Shown here in pieces: positions 42,426-52,784 of a stretch of DNA of 64,000 bases. This stretch comes from Chara braunii. Lineage: Eukaryota > Streptophyta > Charophyceae > Charales > Characeae. The notes under the pieces are model-generated. The model was not told the origin of the DNA. It did no database searches and was given only the letters and a program-made list of their open reading frames with translations. The position numbers and the translations under genes were made by a program. Numbering within the stretch: the stretch's first letter is position 1; every line of letters begins with the position of its first letter. The stretch is from positions 1,988,821 to 2,052,820 of the forward strand of contig BFEA01000167.1 of NCBI GenBank assembly GCA_003427395.1, given 5' to 3'.

Positions 42426-44589
42426 ACAGTCGGCTTGATATAATTATGGTATGATTTTGGATGCCGGAGCTGGACACGAGCAACCTATGATGGGCCGGCT
42501 CAGTGGTGGGCTCATATGTCTGCCGGGCCCAGATTGGCCCCAGTTTTGTATGAATGTAAGTTAAAATTTTCAAAATTTCAATTCATTGCATTGTATCTGG
42601 CTTGTCATGTATCAGTAATGGGATATGCCTGGGGGATTGGGAGCAAGTTCTTGGGATTTCAATTTTTGCCTCTTATTGTATTTTATTTGTTTTGCATGAC
42701 AATTGTGGAATGAATGGTTGTGGGATAATGTGAAAATATGTTTTCTTCCTCTCATAAGTCAGCGCTTAATTGATGGGGCAACCTTCTAGTACGTTAGTGT
42801 AAGGAGGATTGTCTAGCATCATCTGACACAAATTAATTGGTTATTCCTGAAAGAGGGTGGTACTTAACCTAGTGAAATGTTCCAGTGGCAAGGGACTCAG
42901 CATCGCCGGGATGGGGTTCCTCTCCAGATGGGCCGTCGCGGTTAGGCACTGCCGAGCTCTAAAGGGATAGGTAGTCAGTCATGTGTCATAGTCGATGGAG
43001 TGATCTGTCCGATCTTGTGGTCGGGGCGAAGATCACTTAGCATCGCAGCGGTTTGGAACTTGCTTCTCTCTTCGTGATGGAAGAGGTATTCCCATTGCAG
43101 CCGTCGGGTTCTTGCAACGGTTCACCGGCGAGAATCTAACCACAGTGGCGTCCCCTGCGGTATCAACACTTATGTCCTTCACGAAGAGGTAGAGAGTTTC
43201 GACTGGGCCTCTTGAGAAAGAGATGATTCCATGAAGCAGGATTTCACAAGTTCAGAGGCTAGCTGGGTTGGCGGGGCGTCTGAACCATAGTGGCTGATAG
43301 CCTCGAACCCTCGGGTGGTTAGCCGTTCCCGGTTCGTCGCGGGGCGACCTGGTCCGCCTGCTGGAAAGGAAGGAGGCATCATGAGTCTCTCCCAATCTAA
43401 ATCCGACATTTGGCTGATCAAGGTGGTAGACTTCTACTATCACTCTGATTGGGGTATCTCTAGGGAGCCGTGTCTCCAGGGACATTCCCTTGGCATCGGG
43501 CCAAGCCAGGTATCCACTGCCCAACTGGCAACAGAGTCATTATGACCTCCTAGCCCACTGTTGCAAACCTTAATTGTGGACTCGCTCTTACTCACCAGCC
43601 GGGTCTGGTCGGGTGTTGGCTGACTCCCCGCATAGTAGCAAGAGCCAAACGTTAGTCAAGAAGTCAAGCGAGTAGACGAAAACTATGATGTCGACTAATG
43701 AGTTTCTGATCCATGGGACTGCACTCATTGGAGTGAGGGCTTCATGAAGGGGTGTGCAGCTCCCCATGAGCTGTTCTGAGCAAGGGCTCAGAGGGTGGTC
43801 GGACCGCCATGACTGGGAATCAAGACTGACTTTGCTCTGCTTGCCGGGTTGGGTTAGCGGAGGAGCCCACCAGGGTAAGAGGGGGCACTCTCAGAAGACC
43901 GAAAGGTAAGACTTTGAGAGTGAATGAGGAAGGGGTGTTGGCAAGGGTCTTTAGAGGAGAACCTTTTCTCGTCTTTTTTTTTTGGCACGACTTGACTTTT
44001 GTTTTGTAGGTACCCTATAGTCAGACGAAGACAGTGGGGTTTGGGATGACCCTACAGTGCGCGGCACATAGCCGATAGACAAAGAGAAAGGGGTTTGGTA
44101 TGTTTTCCCCTTATGAGGCAGCCTTTGGTTAAGATGACCCAGATGATCATGAGTTCGACGATTAGTTCCATATCCACCCCTGGCTGGACTGTAACTGAGA
44201 TAGCGATGAGGATTATGTTGTGCTGATGAGGTGGATTGATTCGACGAGGTTGAGATGAGCAAGCCAGGACTGAGACTTGGACTGCTAGGCCAGACCTAAC
44301 GATAGGGTTTGGTCTAAGACTGATCCCGATTATGATGATGCACAAGGCCAAACCTAATGAGGGGATTGACCTAAGATTGAGACTAATTTAATGGTGCAAG
44401 GAAACGGGATTGATAGTGTGATTGGGCTGCATGAACGGTCATGATATTTGTGTGCGGTGATTGCACCACGCAAGTTTGATAAGACTAATCCTTCTTTGAT
44501 TTTGATGGTGGCTTCGACCAAAGGTCCATGCTTTATTGAGCGAGTACTCGAGCCCTAGCGGGCGAGCACCTTTATGATTAGGTTATGTT
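42426..44589. other. element D 3' region, no gene recognised
   Basis: Short ORFs only (76-103 residues), overlapping on both strands. Near 44150-44370 the words AGGCCARACCTAA and GATTATGATGATG recur, a weak echo of the preceding minisatellite. A CTGATGAG at 44223 lacks the rest of a hammerhead core. Confidence 0.45.
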
Positions 44590-45204
44590 TTATATGATGC
44601 GTCTATATATCAGATAACATACGAGGCCGCATAACTCAAGCTGGCAAATGAAAAACAGCGCAAGCGAGATACACGAGCGATGGTCAGACGACACGGCTTG
44701 ATGGACGACGGGCGGATTCGGCACACGTGGCAACGGTTGCGGCGCAAGGCGAGGCGGTTGTGGCAAGACGGTGAGTTGGCGAGGATGTGGTTGAGCAGAG
44801 GAAGAAGGAGGGTATGGCGAAGGATATGATCGAGCGGGCGGCTCGAAGCGTGAGGGTGGAACGCCGTAATGCTGCTCATATTTGTATGTGTAGTACGCCA
44901 TCCTCCCTGGCGATGGTGGGTGCTCACACCAGTCCACTGGGCGATGGCGCATCCTTACTCCTTCCCATCTTTGCTCCTCCTCTTCCTCCTCTGACCTCTC
45001 CCTCTCGCGGGTCAGGTCGATTGGTCGATCAACTGCTTTCCCCCGACGGCCACCTTTCCCTCGACCAGCACCCGAGCCGTGCGTCTTTGGCAGCATGGTG
45101 AATGTAAGTAACTGAGCGATGATAGCATGGGTGCGGCGAGTGTTCAAGCAAGCGGAGAGCAGCGATGACAGCAATAGCAGCAGAAGCACAATAGCGCCGC
45201 GCAC
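44590..45204 (-). CDS. antisense ORF in the 3' region of element D, 204 residues
   Basis: A minus-strand frame opens at 45204 with a hydrophobic, signal-like MRGAIVLLLLLLSSLLSACL. A second ATG (MLPKTHGSGAGRGKGGRRGK, near 45094) may be the true start. A basic Gly-Arg segment, an acidic Glu run, a WCEHPPSPGRMAYYTYKYE motif and a Pro-rich tail follow. It is antisense to the retrotransposon and lies just left of an (AT)n tract that would be upstream of it. Antisense ORFs in this position are known in some Tat-lineage plant Gypsy elements, but I see no proven homology. The function is unknown. Confidence 0.4.
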   Translation of the reverse strand: MRGAIVLLLLLLSSLLSACLNTRRTHAIIAQLLTFTMLPKTHGSGAGRGKGGRRGKAVDRPIDLTRERERSEEEEEEQRWEGVRMRHRPVDWCEHPPSPGRMAYYTYKYEQHYGVPPSRFEPPARSYPSPYPPSSSAQPHPRQLTVLPQPPRLAPQPLPRVPNPPVVHQAVSSDHRSCISLALFFICQLELCGLVCYLIYRRII

Positions 45205-45238
45205 ACGTTTAAGCGGACTTGAGGGTGAATGATAGAAG

Positions 45239-45240
45239 TA

Positions 45241-45304
<64 letters not shown>
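45239..45304. repeat. (AT)n microsatellite
   Basis: About 32 AT units. It lies upstream of the antisense ORF in that ORF's own sense. Confidence 0.95.
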
Positions 45305-45306
<2 letters not shown>

Positions 45307-45779
45307 CCTTATAGTAGAGGGATCCTAGCGGGGATGCCAGGAATGGGGTTTGGTATGGTTGTCGGAGAGCGGCGCGCCATGTCAACGTATAGTTGACTCG
45401 TCGCGGTCAGCCTCCGCACCGTAGGGTTGCTTGTGGTCACGATCAGCAAAGTGTTGACGCACTGGTTGGTCTCTTTTGGGCCGAGTGGGCGGACAAGACG
45501 GCACGATGGTCCAGCCCCATGGGAGCCGAATCACGACTTTTGGGATGAGCCGCCACGTCTGGAAGGGGCATATTAGTAAGGCCCAGTCCGAATGACACTG
45601 AAAACGGACCAAGGGTTAGTGAGAAAAATAGAGAAGACCACTTGGGGCTGGACTTACCGCGTCGGGAAGGGCACGACCGGAAAAGGTCAAGGGAATACGA
45701 GATTGGGCCCTTATTATGATTAAGAGGGGTGTGCTTAATTTTCAAAAACAAGGCCGACCCTTAGTATTCCAAAGTCGGG
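45305..45779. other. element D 3' region, no gene recognised
   Basis: Short minus-strand frames (76 and 102 residues) have no motif. Confidence 0.4.
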
Positions 45780-46135
45780 CCAGTCCAAGCTCGACACTAT
45801 TTTTAGCACTGGTCCGTGCTACTTTTAGCACATGCCACGCTATTTTTTAGCGCAGGCCCGTGTTATTTTTAGCGCAGTCCCTCGCTATTTTTTGCACGGG
45901 GCTGACTATTCATGTCCCAGAATCGGGATTGTCCCAAGTCCCGAGCTATTTTTAGCGCAAGCCCACGCTATTCTTAGAGCAGTCTCACGCTAATTTTAGC
46001 GCAGGCCCGCGCTATATTTAGCGAAGGCCCACGCTGTTTTTAGCACGGGGCTGAATGTTCATGTCCCAAAATCGGAACTGTCCCAGTCCCACGGTAATTT
46101 TAGCACAGGCCTGTGCTATTTTTAGCCCTAGGACT
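45780..46135. repeat. palindromic ~28-bp repeat array (TTTTTAGCRCAGGCCYGYGCTA)
   Basis: About ten units alternate TATTTTTAG with GC-rich palindromes. TAGCGCAGGCCCGCGCTA (45997-46014) and TAGCACAGGCCTGTGCTA (46101-46118, a perfect 18-bp palindrome) have different arms that stay complementary. A longer insert, GGGGCTGAMTRTTCATGTCC, appears twice (near 45899 and 46047), so a ~148-bp higher-order copy is present. Confidence 0.8.
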
Positions 46136-46160
46136 GTTGCACTTGGGCCCGACCACCCGA

Positions 46161-46182
46161 CCTCTCCACTATAAAAGAGAGG
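46161..46182 (+). promoter_or_regulatory. candidate TATA-box promoter inside an inverted repeat
   Basis: TATAAAA lies at 46170-46176 and is framed by CCTCTC (46161-46166) and GAGAGG (46177-46182), which are exact reverse complements. A start site would be expected near 46200. A transcript from here would run through the arrays at 46560-49270. There is no direct evidence of use. Confidence 0.4.
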
Positions 46183-46559
46183 CCGTGCAATTCTGGAACA
46201 GACACACACACATGTGAGTAAGCGGAAGCGCTGGTGCGATGAAGCTCAGACTAGAGCAAGGAGCAAGCAGGGTGAGGAGCGAGAGCGAGGACCAGGCAGA
46301 CAGGAGGTAAGAGAGGGGGAGACCGCAGGGGCATGAGTCGGGCGTTTAGCTAAGGTCATAACCCCACCTCCCATATCCTCTCCTCCTTTTTGTCCCTTTT
46401 CATCTTTCTCTCATTCTGTTCGCTCCGCTCTCTTCCGTTATTCTGGCTGCCTGCCCCCATTTTTGGGTGCGTCATGCTACCCTTCTTCTGCTGCTCGCAC
46501 CGGGTTTGAGTCCACGCTCGACGACTTTAATCCATTTGTGATTCCTTAAATTATGCGTG
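46183..46559. other. spacer, no gene recognised
   Basis: Purine-rich then pyrimidine-rich sequence between the TATA candidate and the 41-bp array. No ORF. Confidence 0.4.
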
Positions 46560-47230
46560 TGTCAGCCTAGCGCAGTCTGGCATAGTTCTGATTTGCCATT
46601 TGGCAGCCTGGCGCAGTCAGGCACAGTTTCGATCTGCCATTTGGCAGCCTGGCGCAGTCTGGCACAATTCTGATTTGCCATTTGGCAGCGTGGCGCAATC
46701 AGGCACAGTTCCAATCTGCCATTTGGCAGCCTGGCGCAGTCTGGCACAACTCTGATCTTCCATTTGGCAGCCTAGCGCAGTCTGACACAGTTCTGATTTG
46801 CCATTTGGCAGCCTGGCGCAGTCAGGCACAGTTTCGATTTGCCATTTGACAGCCTGACGCAGTCTGGCAGATCTGCCATTTGACAGCCCGGCGCAGTCTG
46901 GCATAGTTCTGATCTATCGTTTGACAGCCCGGCCCAGTCTGGCATAGTTCTGATCTGTCGTTTGACAGCCTGGTGTAGATTGGCACAGTTCTGAATTACT
47001 ACTTGGTGAGCTTGCGCAGCATGATATGGTTCGGATCTAACACTTGGCAGACCTGCGCAACTTGATATGATATTTTTCAGCCACTTGGCAGGTCTGCGCA
47101 GTTTGACATGGATTGGAATTGCCAATTGGATCTGTGGAAGTTGTTGTTCTTGCCATTGTGCGCCCACAAGCACTCCGTTGCCATTTGGATCTGTGGAAGA
47201 TGCTAATCTTGCCTTAGTGCGCCCACGCGC
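46560..47230. repeat. 41-bp tandem repeat array
   Basis: Units read GCCATTTGGCAGCCTGGCGC followed by AGTCTGGCACAGTTCTGATCT. Starts at 46602, 46643, 46684 and 46725 give a period of 41 bp. Units degenerate toward 47230. The minus-strand open frames (for example 95 residues at 46617-46904) simply read the repeat and are not taken as genes. Confidence 0.88.
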
Positions 47231-48060
47231 ACTCCATTACTGAACCAGAGAACCGTGCGCTCTCGCACACTATGTTTGAGGGCCATTTCTGAACCAGGGA
47301 AAATCATGCACTCACGCGCACTGTATCTGAGGGTCAATTATGCACCAGCATGTCAACAGGCATTCAATCTGTATGTTTTGCCCTGGTGGTCATGAGTCTG
47401 CGTGCCAATAGGCACTCAATCTGTGAGTTTTGCATTGATAATCCTGAATAAGTGCGACTGTGCGCACTCAAACTCGGCTTTGAGTAAGTGCGATACTGCG
47501 CACTCAAACTGTGAGCTTTGCAGTGATAATCCTGAATAAGTGCGACTGTGCGCACTCAAACTCGGCTTTGTGTAAGTGCGACACTGCCCACTCAACTTGT
47601 GAGCTTTGCATTGATAATCCTGAGCAAATGCGATTGTGCGCACTCGAACTCAAAGTGCGACACTCTGCACTGGATCTGTAAAACTTAGCTTTGATGATCC
47701 CAAGTAAGTGTGATACTGCGCACTCAGCCTGTAAACACTGCATTGATGATCTTGGGCAAGTGTGATTGTGCGCACTCGAACTTGAGTGCGACACTGCGCA
47801 CTAAATTTGCAAAACTCGACCTTGATGAAATTGAGTCTGTGCGACAATGCGCACTCAACCTGCAAACTCGGCCACGTTGAATTTGAGTTTGTGCGACAGT
47901 GCGCACTCTATCTGTAAACTCGACTTCGATGAACTTGAAAAAGTCTGGCAGTGTGCACTCAATCTGCGAACTGTGCCTTGATGATCTTGAGCTAGTACGC
48001 CAGTGCGCACTCAAACTGTGATTATTGCTCTAATAATTATGAGTCAGCCTGCCGATTAGC
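47231..48060. repeat. ~88-bp composite repeat with GTGCGACNNTGCGCACTC core
   Basis: TGATAATCCTGARYAARTGCG recurs near 47434, 47522 and 47611. Each ~88-bp unit contains two half-units with the TGCGCAC core, itself close to palindromic. Units drift toward 48060. Minus-strand Cys/His/Ser-rich frames are by-products. Confidence 0.8.
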
Positions 48061-48359
48061 ACTTTGTCTGTGACCTTTTGTTCCATCAATTCTGAACCAG
48101 TCAGTGGACTTAACTCTTAGTACATTGCAGACTCTAACGGCTCACCAGCGCACACTTCACTGAGAACTTCGTCGAACTCTGGGCTGTGCGTAAGTGTATG
48201 CTTCATTAAGGGCTGATTGTTAACTTGGGACCGTGCGCCTGTCCGCATTCCATTAAGGATTATTGGCTGATTCGAGACAATGCGCCACTGAGCATTCCAC
48301 TGAGGGCCCTTGCTGATTTGACACCATTCGTCAATGCGCACTCTACTGATTCACATCGT
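48061..48359. other. transition between arrays
   Basis: Degenerate sequence still containing TGCGCNCT words. No gene. Confidence 0.4.
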
Positions 48360-49275
48360 TATTTAAGTGCGCGCCCAGGCTCTGGCTGGCCGCTTGAGTG
48401 CGCGCCCAGGTTTGGGCAGGCTATTTGAGTGCGCGCCCATGCATGCCCAAGCTTGGTATTGATATTTGAGTGCGCGCTTAGTCTCGGTATTGCTGTTTGA
48501 GTGTGCGCCCAAGCTGGGTACTGATATTTGAGTGCGCGCTTAGTCTCGGTATTGTTATCTGAGTGTGCGCCCAAGCTTCGTACTGATATTTGAGTGTGCG
48601 CTTAGTCTCGATATTGTTGTCTGAGTGTGCGCCCAAGCTTGGTACTGATATTTGAGTGTGTGCCTAAGCTTGGTATTGTTATTTGAGTGCGCGCCCATGC
48701 ACGCCCAAGCTTGGTATTGCTATTTGAGTGCGCGCCCATGCGCGCTCAAGCTAGATATTGTTATTTAAGTGCGCACCCATGCGCGCCCAAGCTAGGCATT
48801 GTTGTTTGAGTGCTCGCCCGGTCCTAGTTTGACCGAAAGAGCGCTTGCCCACGTGCGCCCAAGCTAGGCATTGCTGTTTGAGTGCGCGTCTGGTCTCAGT
48901 TGACTAATCGAGTGCGCGCCCATGCGCGCCCATGATCGGCGTTGTTGTTTTAGTGCTCGCCCATGCGAGTCCAAGCCTGGAACTGCTATTGAGTGCGCGC
49001 CCATGCGCGCCTAAGCTCAGCAGTGTCATTTGCGTATGCTCTCACGTGCGCCCACGATCAATATTGCTATTTGAGTGCACGCGCATGCGCGCTTATGCTC
49101 GGCATTGCCATTTAAGTGTGCGCCCCTGCGTACCCAGGCTCGAGCTCACTATTTGAGTGTGCGCCCATGCGCGCCCATGCTCATTATTATTATTTGAGTG
49201 CACGCCCATGTGCCCCCACGCTCGGTATCATTACATGAGTGCGCCCAGGCTCGGGTAGGCTACGTGAGTGTGCGC
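48360..49275. repeat. 30-46-bp repeat array with TATTTGAGTGCGCGCCCATG core
   Basis: About 22 units begin TRTTTGAGTGYGCGCCCA and differ in length by insertion of ATGCGCGCCCAAGCTYGG. Short units (30-31 bp) lie near 48463-48560 and longer ones (41-46 bp) elsewhere. The core alternates GTGCGC and GCGCGC, sequence types that can adopt left-handed DNA. Confidence 0.85.
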
Positions 49276-49645
49276 TCTGACGTTCTGATGATTCTACAAT
49301 GCACGTCCCGCCGGAATGATAGTTGGCGACGCACGCCCTGCTAGTGTGATTAGTCTTGAGGACATGACTGGATATCTTTGATGGTATGACTAGCCTCAAC
49401 TCCCGCTGATTTGATTTCTTGCCGGTCAGCCTCTGCATGGACAATATTCATCTCAGTCTTAGTGCGGACGGTATTTTTCCTGCACATATAGCATCTGCGC
49501 AGTCCAAGTTAGTGTCGACAGTATTTTGCAACTAGTCCCTACGTAGATAACACTTTGTTGATCAGTCCTCCACAGTGACGATACTGGCAGTCCAACCCTC
49601 ATATACTAGTCCACTCGGTGCAGAGATACTCATAGCGCGTTGCTA
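49276..49645. other. end of element D interior, no polypurine tract
   Basis: No repeat or ORF of note. The bases before the right LTR (ATAGCGCGTTGCTA) are not purine-rich, unlike a normal polypurine tract. Confidence 0.55.
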
Positions 49646-51753
49646 TGTTGAGTTGTTGAACTGCTGAGTTGTTGTTCAGCCGGGCCCATTCAAGCGGGCC
49701 CCTATATAGAGTTATTGCTGTTCAGCCGGGCCGATTCAGGCGGGACCCTATATCGAGTTGACTGTTGTTTAGGCGGACCCCTATATCGAGTTGACTGTTG
49801 TTCAACCAGACCCATTCAAGCAGGCCCCTATATAGAGTTGTTGCCATTCAGTCGGGCCCATTCGGGCGGGCCCTTATATCGAGTTGATCGTTGTTCGTCC
49901 GGGCCCATTCAGGCGGGCCCCTATATTGAGTTGGTTGCCACTGGCTTGGCTGGAGGGTATATTGAGGTGCTGCCCTCTCTGACCCTATCGAGTTGGGTTA
50001 TTTCCCTGAGTTGCTGATATCCCCCTTTATCACCAGGACACCACTGTTTGGTGTAACCGCTTGCCAGGGGCATTTTACCTTACTTTGCAGATTGGTCAAG
50101 CTGGCTCCCCAACATGAGACGGCCCCCAGATGGGGTAAGCTGGTTGAGAAGTTCTGTTATCGACAGATTGGACATCAGAGCTTCGTCATTAGGGTCAATG
50201 AGTCCCCCACATCGAGATACACATTGGTGATCACTTATCACGTGAGAAATGCTGGGAAGTGAATAAAGGGAGCCACCTATGACCGGATCGCCGACTATAT
50301 TTTCCGCAGGGAGAGTTACTAGAGGGAGCACTGGCTACACGTGGTGTTTCCCTAGGTCCCCTTTGCACCAGGCGGTGTTCTCTTTGACTTTGATGGCTGT
50401 AATCCAAAACCGTTGAGCAGAGGTGGCAGCAGGGAAAAGAGGCTTCAAGACAGGAGGATAAGGAGCGAGGTGGCCAAATCCGGGATACCTATTACCATCT
50501 GCTTACAGAGGTCAGAGACAAACGAGTCACACCAAGAGCCTTGCTGCGTGAGTGACGTTGACTTGGGGGATGATTTTGACTGGGATACTCACAGGGATTG
50601 AGCAAGCTTGAGTTGGAGCACACCCAGGTCATCTTATGACATTGGTCACTAGAGTGAGACGCGGGCGGAAGGCAGCCATACGATGGGTTGCTTACCTCTT
50701 GGCGCAATACCTGCTTGAGGGTGACTGATTTAGTCATTATATGTCAGGAAGACCCAAGTCAGAGGAGGTAGTCGGCCCTTCTAGGGGGAAGGGACCAGTC
50801 TCATATCTTGGGGATGGCTACAGTTATTTGGTTGGAGCGGACTTTGTTGTACAAGCTTTTCGGAAGCCACTTTATGGAGACCGTTTTCTGGAGGTTTCTT
50901 ATGATTACATCTACAGCAAGGGACGGATTGAGATCTTGATTGGTGTCACTGACAACATTTCCCTCGCCGAGGAGTTGTACCTCCGGAGTGTTGTGGACGA
51001 GGAGATGGCGAGATGTATGGCATATATCAGCAAGATCGACCCTGCGGCATCTTTTGACATCAGCTATATGGTCCCAGAGTCGATAGCCACTCAGGTTCTC
51101 AATGATGAGGAGGACCAGCGTATACCAGACACGGAGTCCCAGACAGTCGAGCTTACTCATGAGGGGGTACCACTCGTCGTCATTGATTGAGGCTCGTATC
51201 TTNTAGTCACTGAGATGTATTATGACATTATTATGATTTATCAGTGATTGCAGACCCTCCTATGGATGCTCCCTGCATCCCCTGTGTACTACTCTTTAGT
51301 CTTGCGACTTTGGTTATGCTCTTGCAGAGTGTGGTTTCTGGTCTTTTCGTCCTCTCAGTTCCATTTATTTTATGATGCATATCTTGTAATGTGTGGAATA
51401 TCTTATGCATGATATGTTATGCTATTTATCATTTCTTGTCATATAGGTTACACTCAAGGCTACTAAAAGGATTTCTGGATAATTGGGACTTCGGTGACCT
51501 TGAATCTAACCTTTATACGGGGTCAGGTGCAGGCGATAAAACCGAACGCCTCACTCGAAGCCGTGTCGCCGCCGACAGGAGTGATAACCCTGACTTCTTG
51601 ACTGTGTGACGAAGGCTGCTTGTGAATGCACTTCTGTACAACTTCCTTAAACTTACCAAAATTCTGCGTGACAGCCTGCTAGTCCACCAACCTACTGCAC
51701 TCGGACCGGGGAGGGACATCGAACCTGGCCCTGGAAGCGGTGGGGGTGCGACA
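49646..51753 (+). repeat. right LTR of element D (~2.11 kb)
   Basis: It is the direct repeat partner of 32427-34548. It carries the same U3 array (49670-49940), the same ORF 1 region (49993-50601, with an extra TGA at 50260 and TAG in the shared position) and an intact ORF 2 (50741-51190). One ambiguous base lies at 51203. After the CA end the sequence turns at once into a CCCACCCACC simple repeat. Confidence 0.9.
50741..51190 (+). CDS. LTR-borne ORF 2, right copy, 149 residues
   Basis: It begins MSGRPKSEEVVGPSRGKG and keeps the length and frame of the left copy. About 16 of 149 residues differ (for example Gly77 to Glu and Pro137 to Leu). Most of the differences are non-synonymous, as expected for copies drifting after insertion. 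The function is unknown. Confidence 0.5.
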   Translation: MSGRPKSEEVVGPSRGKGPVSYLGDGYSYLVGADFVVQAFRKPLYGDRFLEVSYDYIYSKGRIEILIGVTDNISLAEELYLRSVVDEEMARCMAYISKIDPAASFDISYMVPESIATQVLNDEEDQRIPDTESQTVELTHEGVPLVVID

Positions 51754-51859
51754 ACGCCCAACCCACCCACCCAGCCACCCACCCACACCCACCCACGCAC
51801 ACCACCCACTTACCTACCCACACACCCACACACCCACACACCCACACACCCACACACCA
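51754..51859. repeat. CCCACC/CCCACA simple repeat at gap edge
   Basis: A C- and CA-rich simple repeat leads into the gap. It sits directly at the LTR end. Confidence 0.9.
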
Positions 51860-52784
51860 NNNNNNNNNNNNNNNNNNNNNNNNNNNNNNNNNNNNNNNNN
51901 NNNNNNNNNNNNNNNNNNNNNNNNNNNNNNNNNNNNNNNNNNNNNNNNNNNNNNNNNNNNNNNNNNNNNNNNNNNNNNNNNNNNNNNNNNNNNNNNNNNN
52001 NNNNNNNNNNNNNNNNNNNNNNNNNNNNNNNNNNNNNNNNNNNNNNNNNNNNNNNNNNNNNNNNNNNNNNNNNNNNNNNNNNNNNNNNNNNNNNNNNNNN
52101 NNNNNNNNNNNNNNNNNNNNNNNNNNNNNNNNNNNNNNNNNNNNNNNNNNNNNNNNNNNNNNNNNNNNNNNNNNNNNNNNNNNNNNNNNNNNNNNNNNNN
52201 NNNNNNNNNNNNNNNNNNNNNNNNNNNNNNNNNNNNNNNNNNNNNNNNNNNNNNNNNNNNNNNNNNNNNNNNNNNNNNNNNNNNNNNNNNNNNNNNNNNN
52301 NNNNNNNNNNNNNNNNNNNNNNNNNNNNNNNNNNNNNNNNNNNNNNNNNNNNNNNNNNNNNNNNNNNNNNNNNNNNNNNNNNNNNNNNNNNNNNNNNNNN
52401 NNNNNNNNNNNNNNNNNNNNNNNNNNNNNNNNNNNNNNNNNNNNNNNNNNNNNNNNNNNNNNNNNNNNNNNNNNNNNNNNNNNNNNNNNNNNNNNNNNNN
52501 NNNNNNNNNNNNNNNNNNNNNNNNNNNNNNNNNNNNNNNNNNNNNNNNNNNNNNNNNNNNNNNNNNNNNNNNNNNNNNNNNNNNNNNNNNNNNNNNNNNN
52601 NNNNNNNNNNNNNNNNNNNNNNNNNNNNNNNNNNNNNNNNNNNNNNNNNNNNNNNNNNNNNNNNNNNNNNNNNNNNNNNNNNNNNNNNNNNNNNNNNNNN
52701 NNNNNNNNNNNNNNNNNNNNNNNNNNNNNNNNNNNNNNNNNNNNNNNNNNNNNNNNNNNNNNNNNNNNNNNNNNNNNNNNNNNN
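51860..52784. other. assembly gap (925 N)
   Basis: A run of N between CACCC-type repeats. Frames spanning it are artefacts. Confidence 0.99.

Larger units (their letters stand above)
32427..51753 (+). mobile_element. element D: giant Ty3/Gypsy-type LTR retrotransposon, ~19.3 kb
   Basis: Two direct copies of ~2.1 kb flank a colinear primer binding site, gag, protease, RT, RNase H and integrase on the plus strand. LTR ends are TGTT...GGCA (left) and TGTT...GACA (right). The order LTR, PBS, gag, PR, RT, RH, INT defines Ty3/Gypsy. The interior is enlarged by an unknown triplicated domain before gag and by ~7.8 kb of mostly repetitive DNA after pol. No target-site duplication is seen (TCAGA against ACGCC), and no purine tract precedes the right LTR. 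Recombination between copies or later rearrangement is therefore likely. Every pol domain carries stops or frameshifts. Confidence 0.85.

Noticed and set aside
46562-48014. Minus-strand repeat proteins (ARLPNGKSELCQTAPGCQMA type)
   Set aside because: They read straight through 41-bp and 88-bp tandem arrays whose lengths are not multiples of three, with no independent sign of selection.
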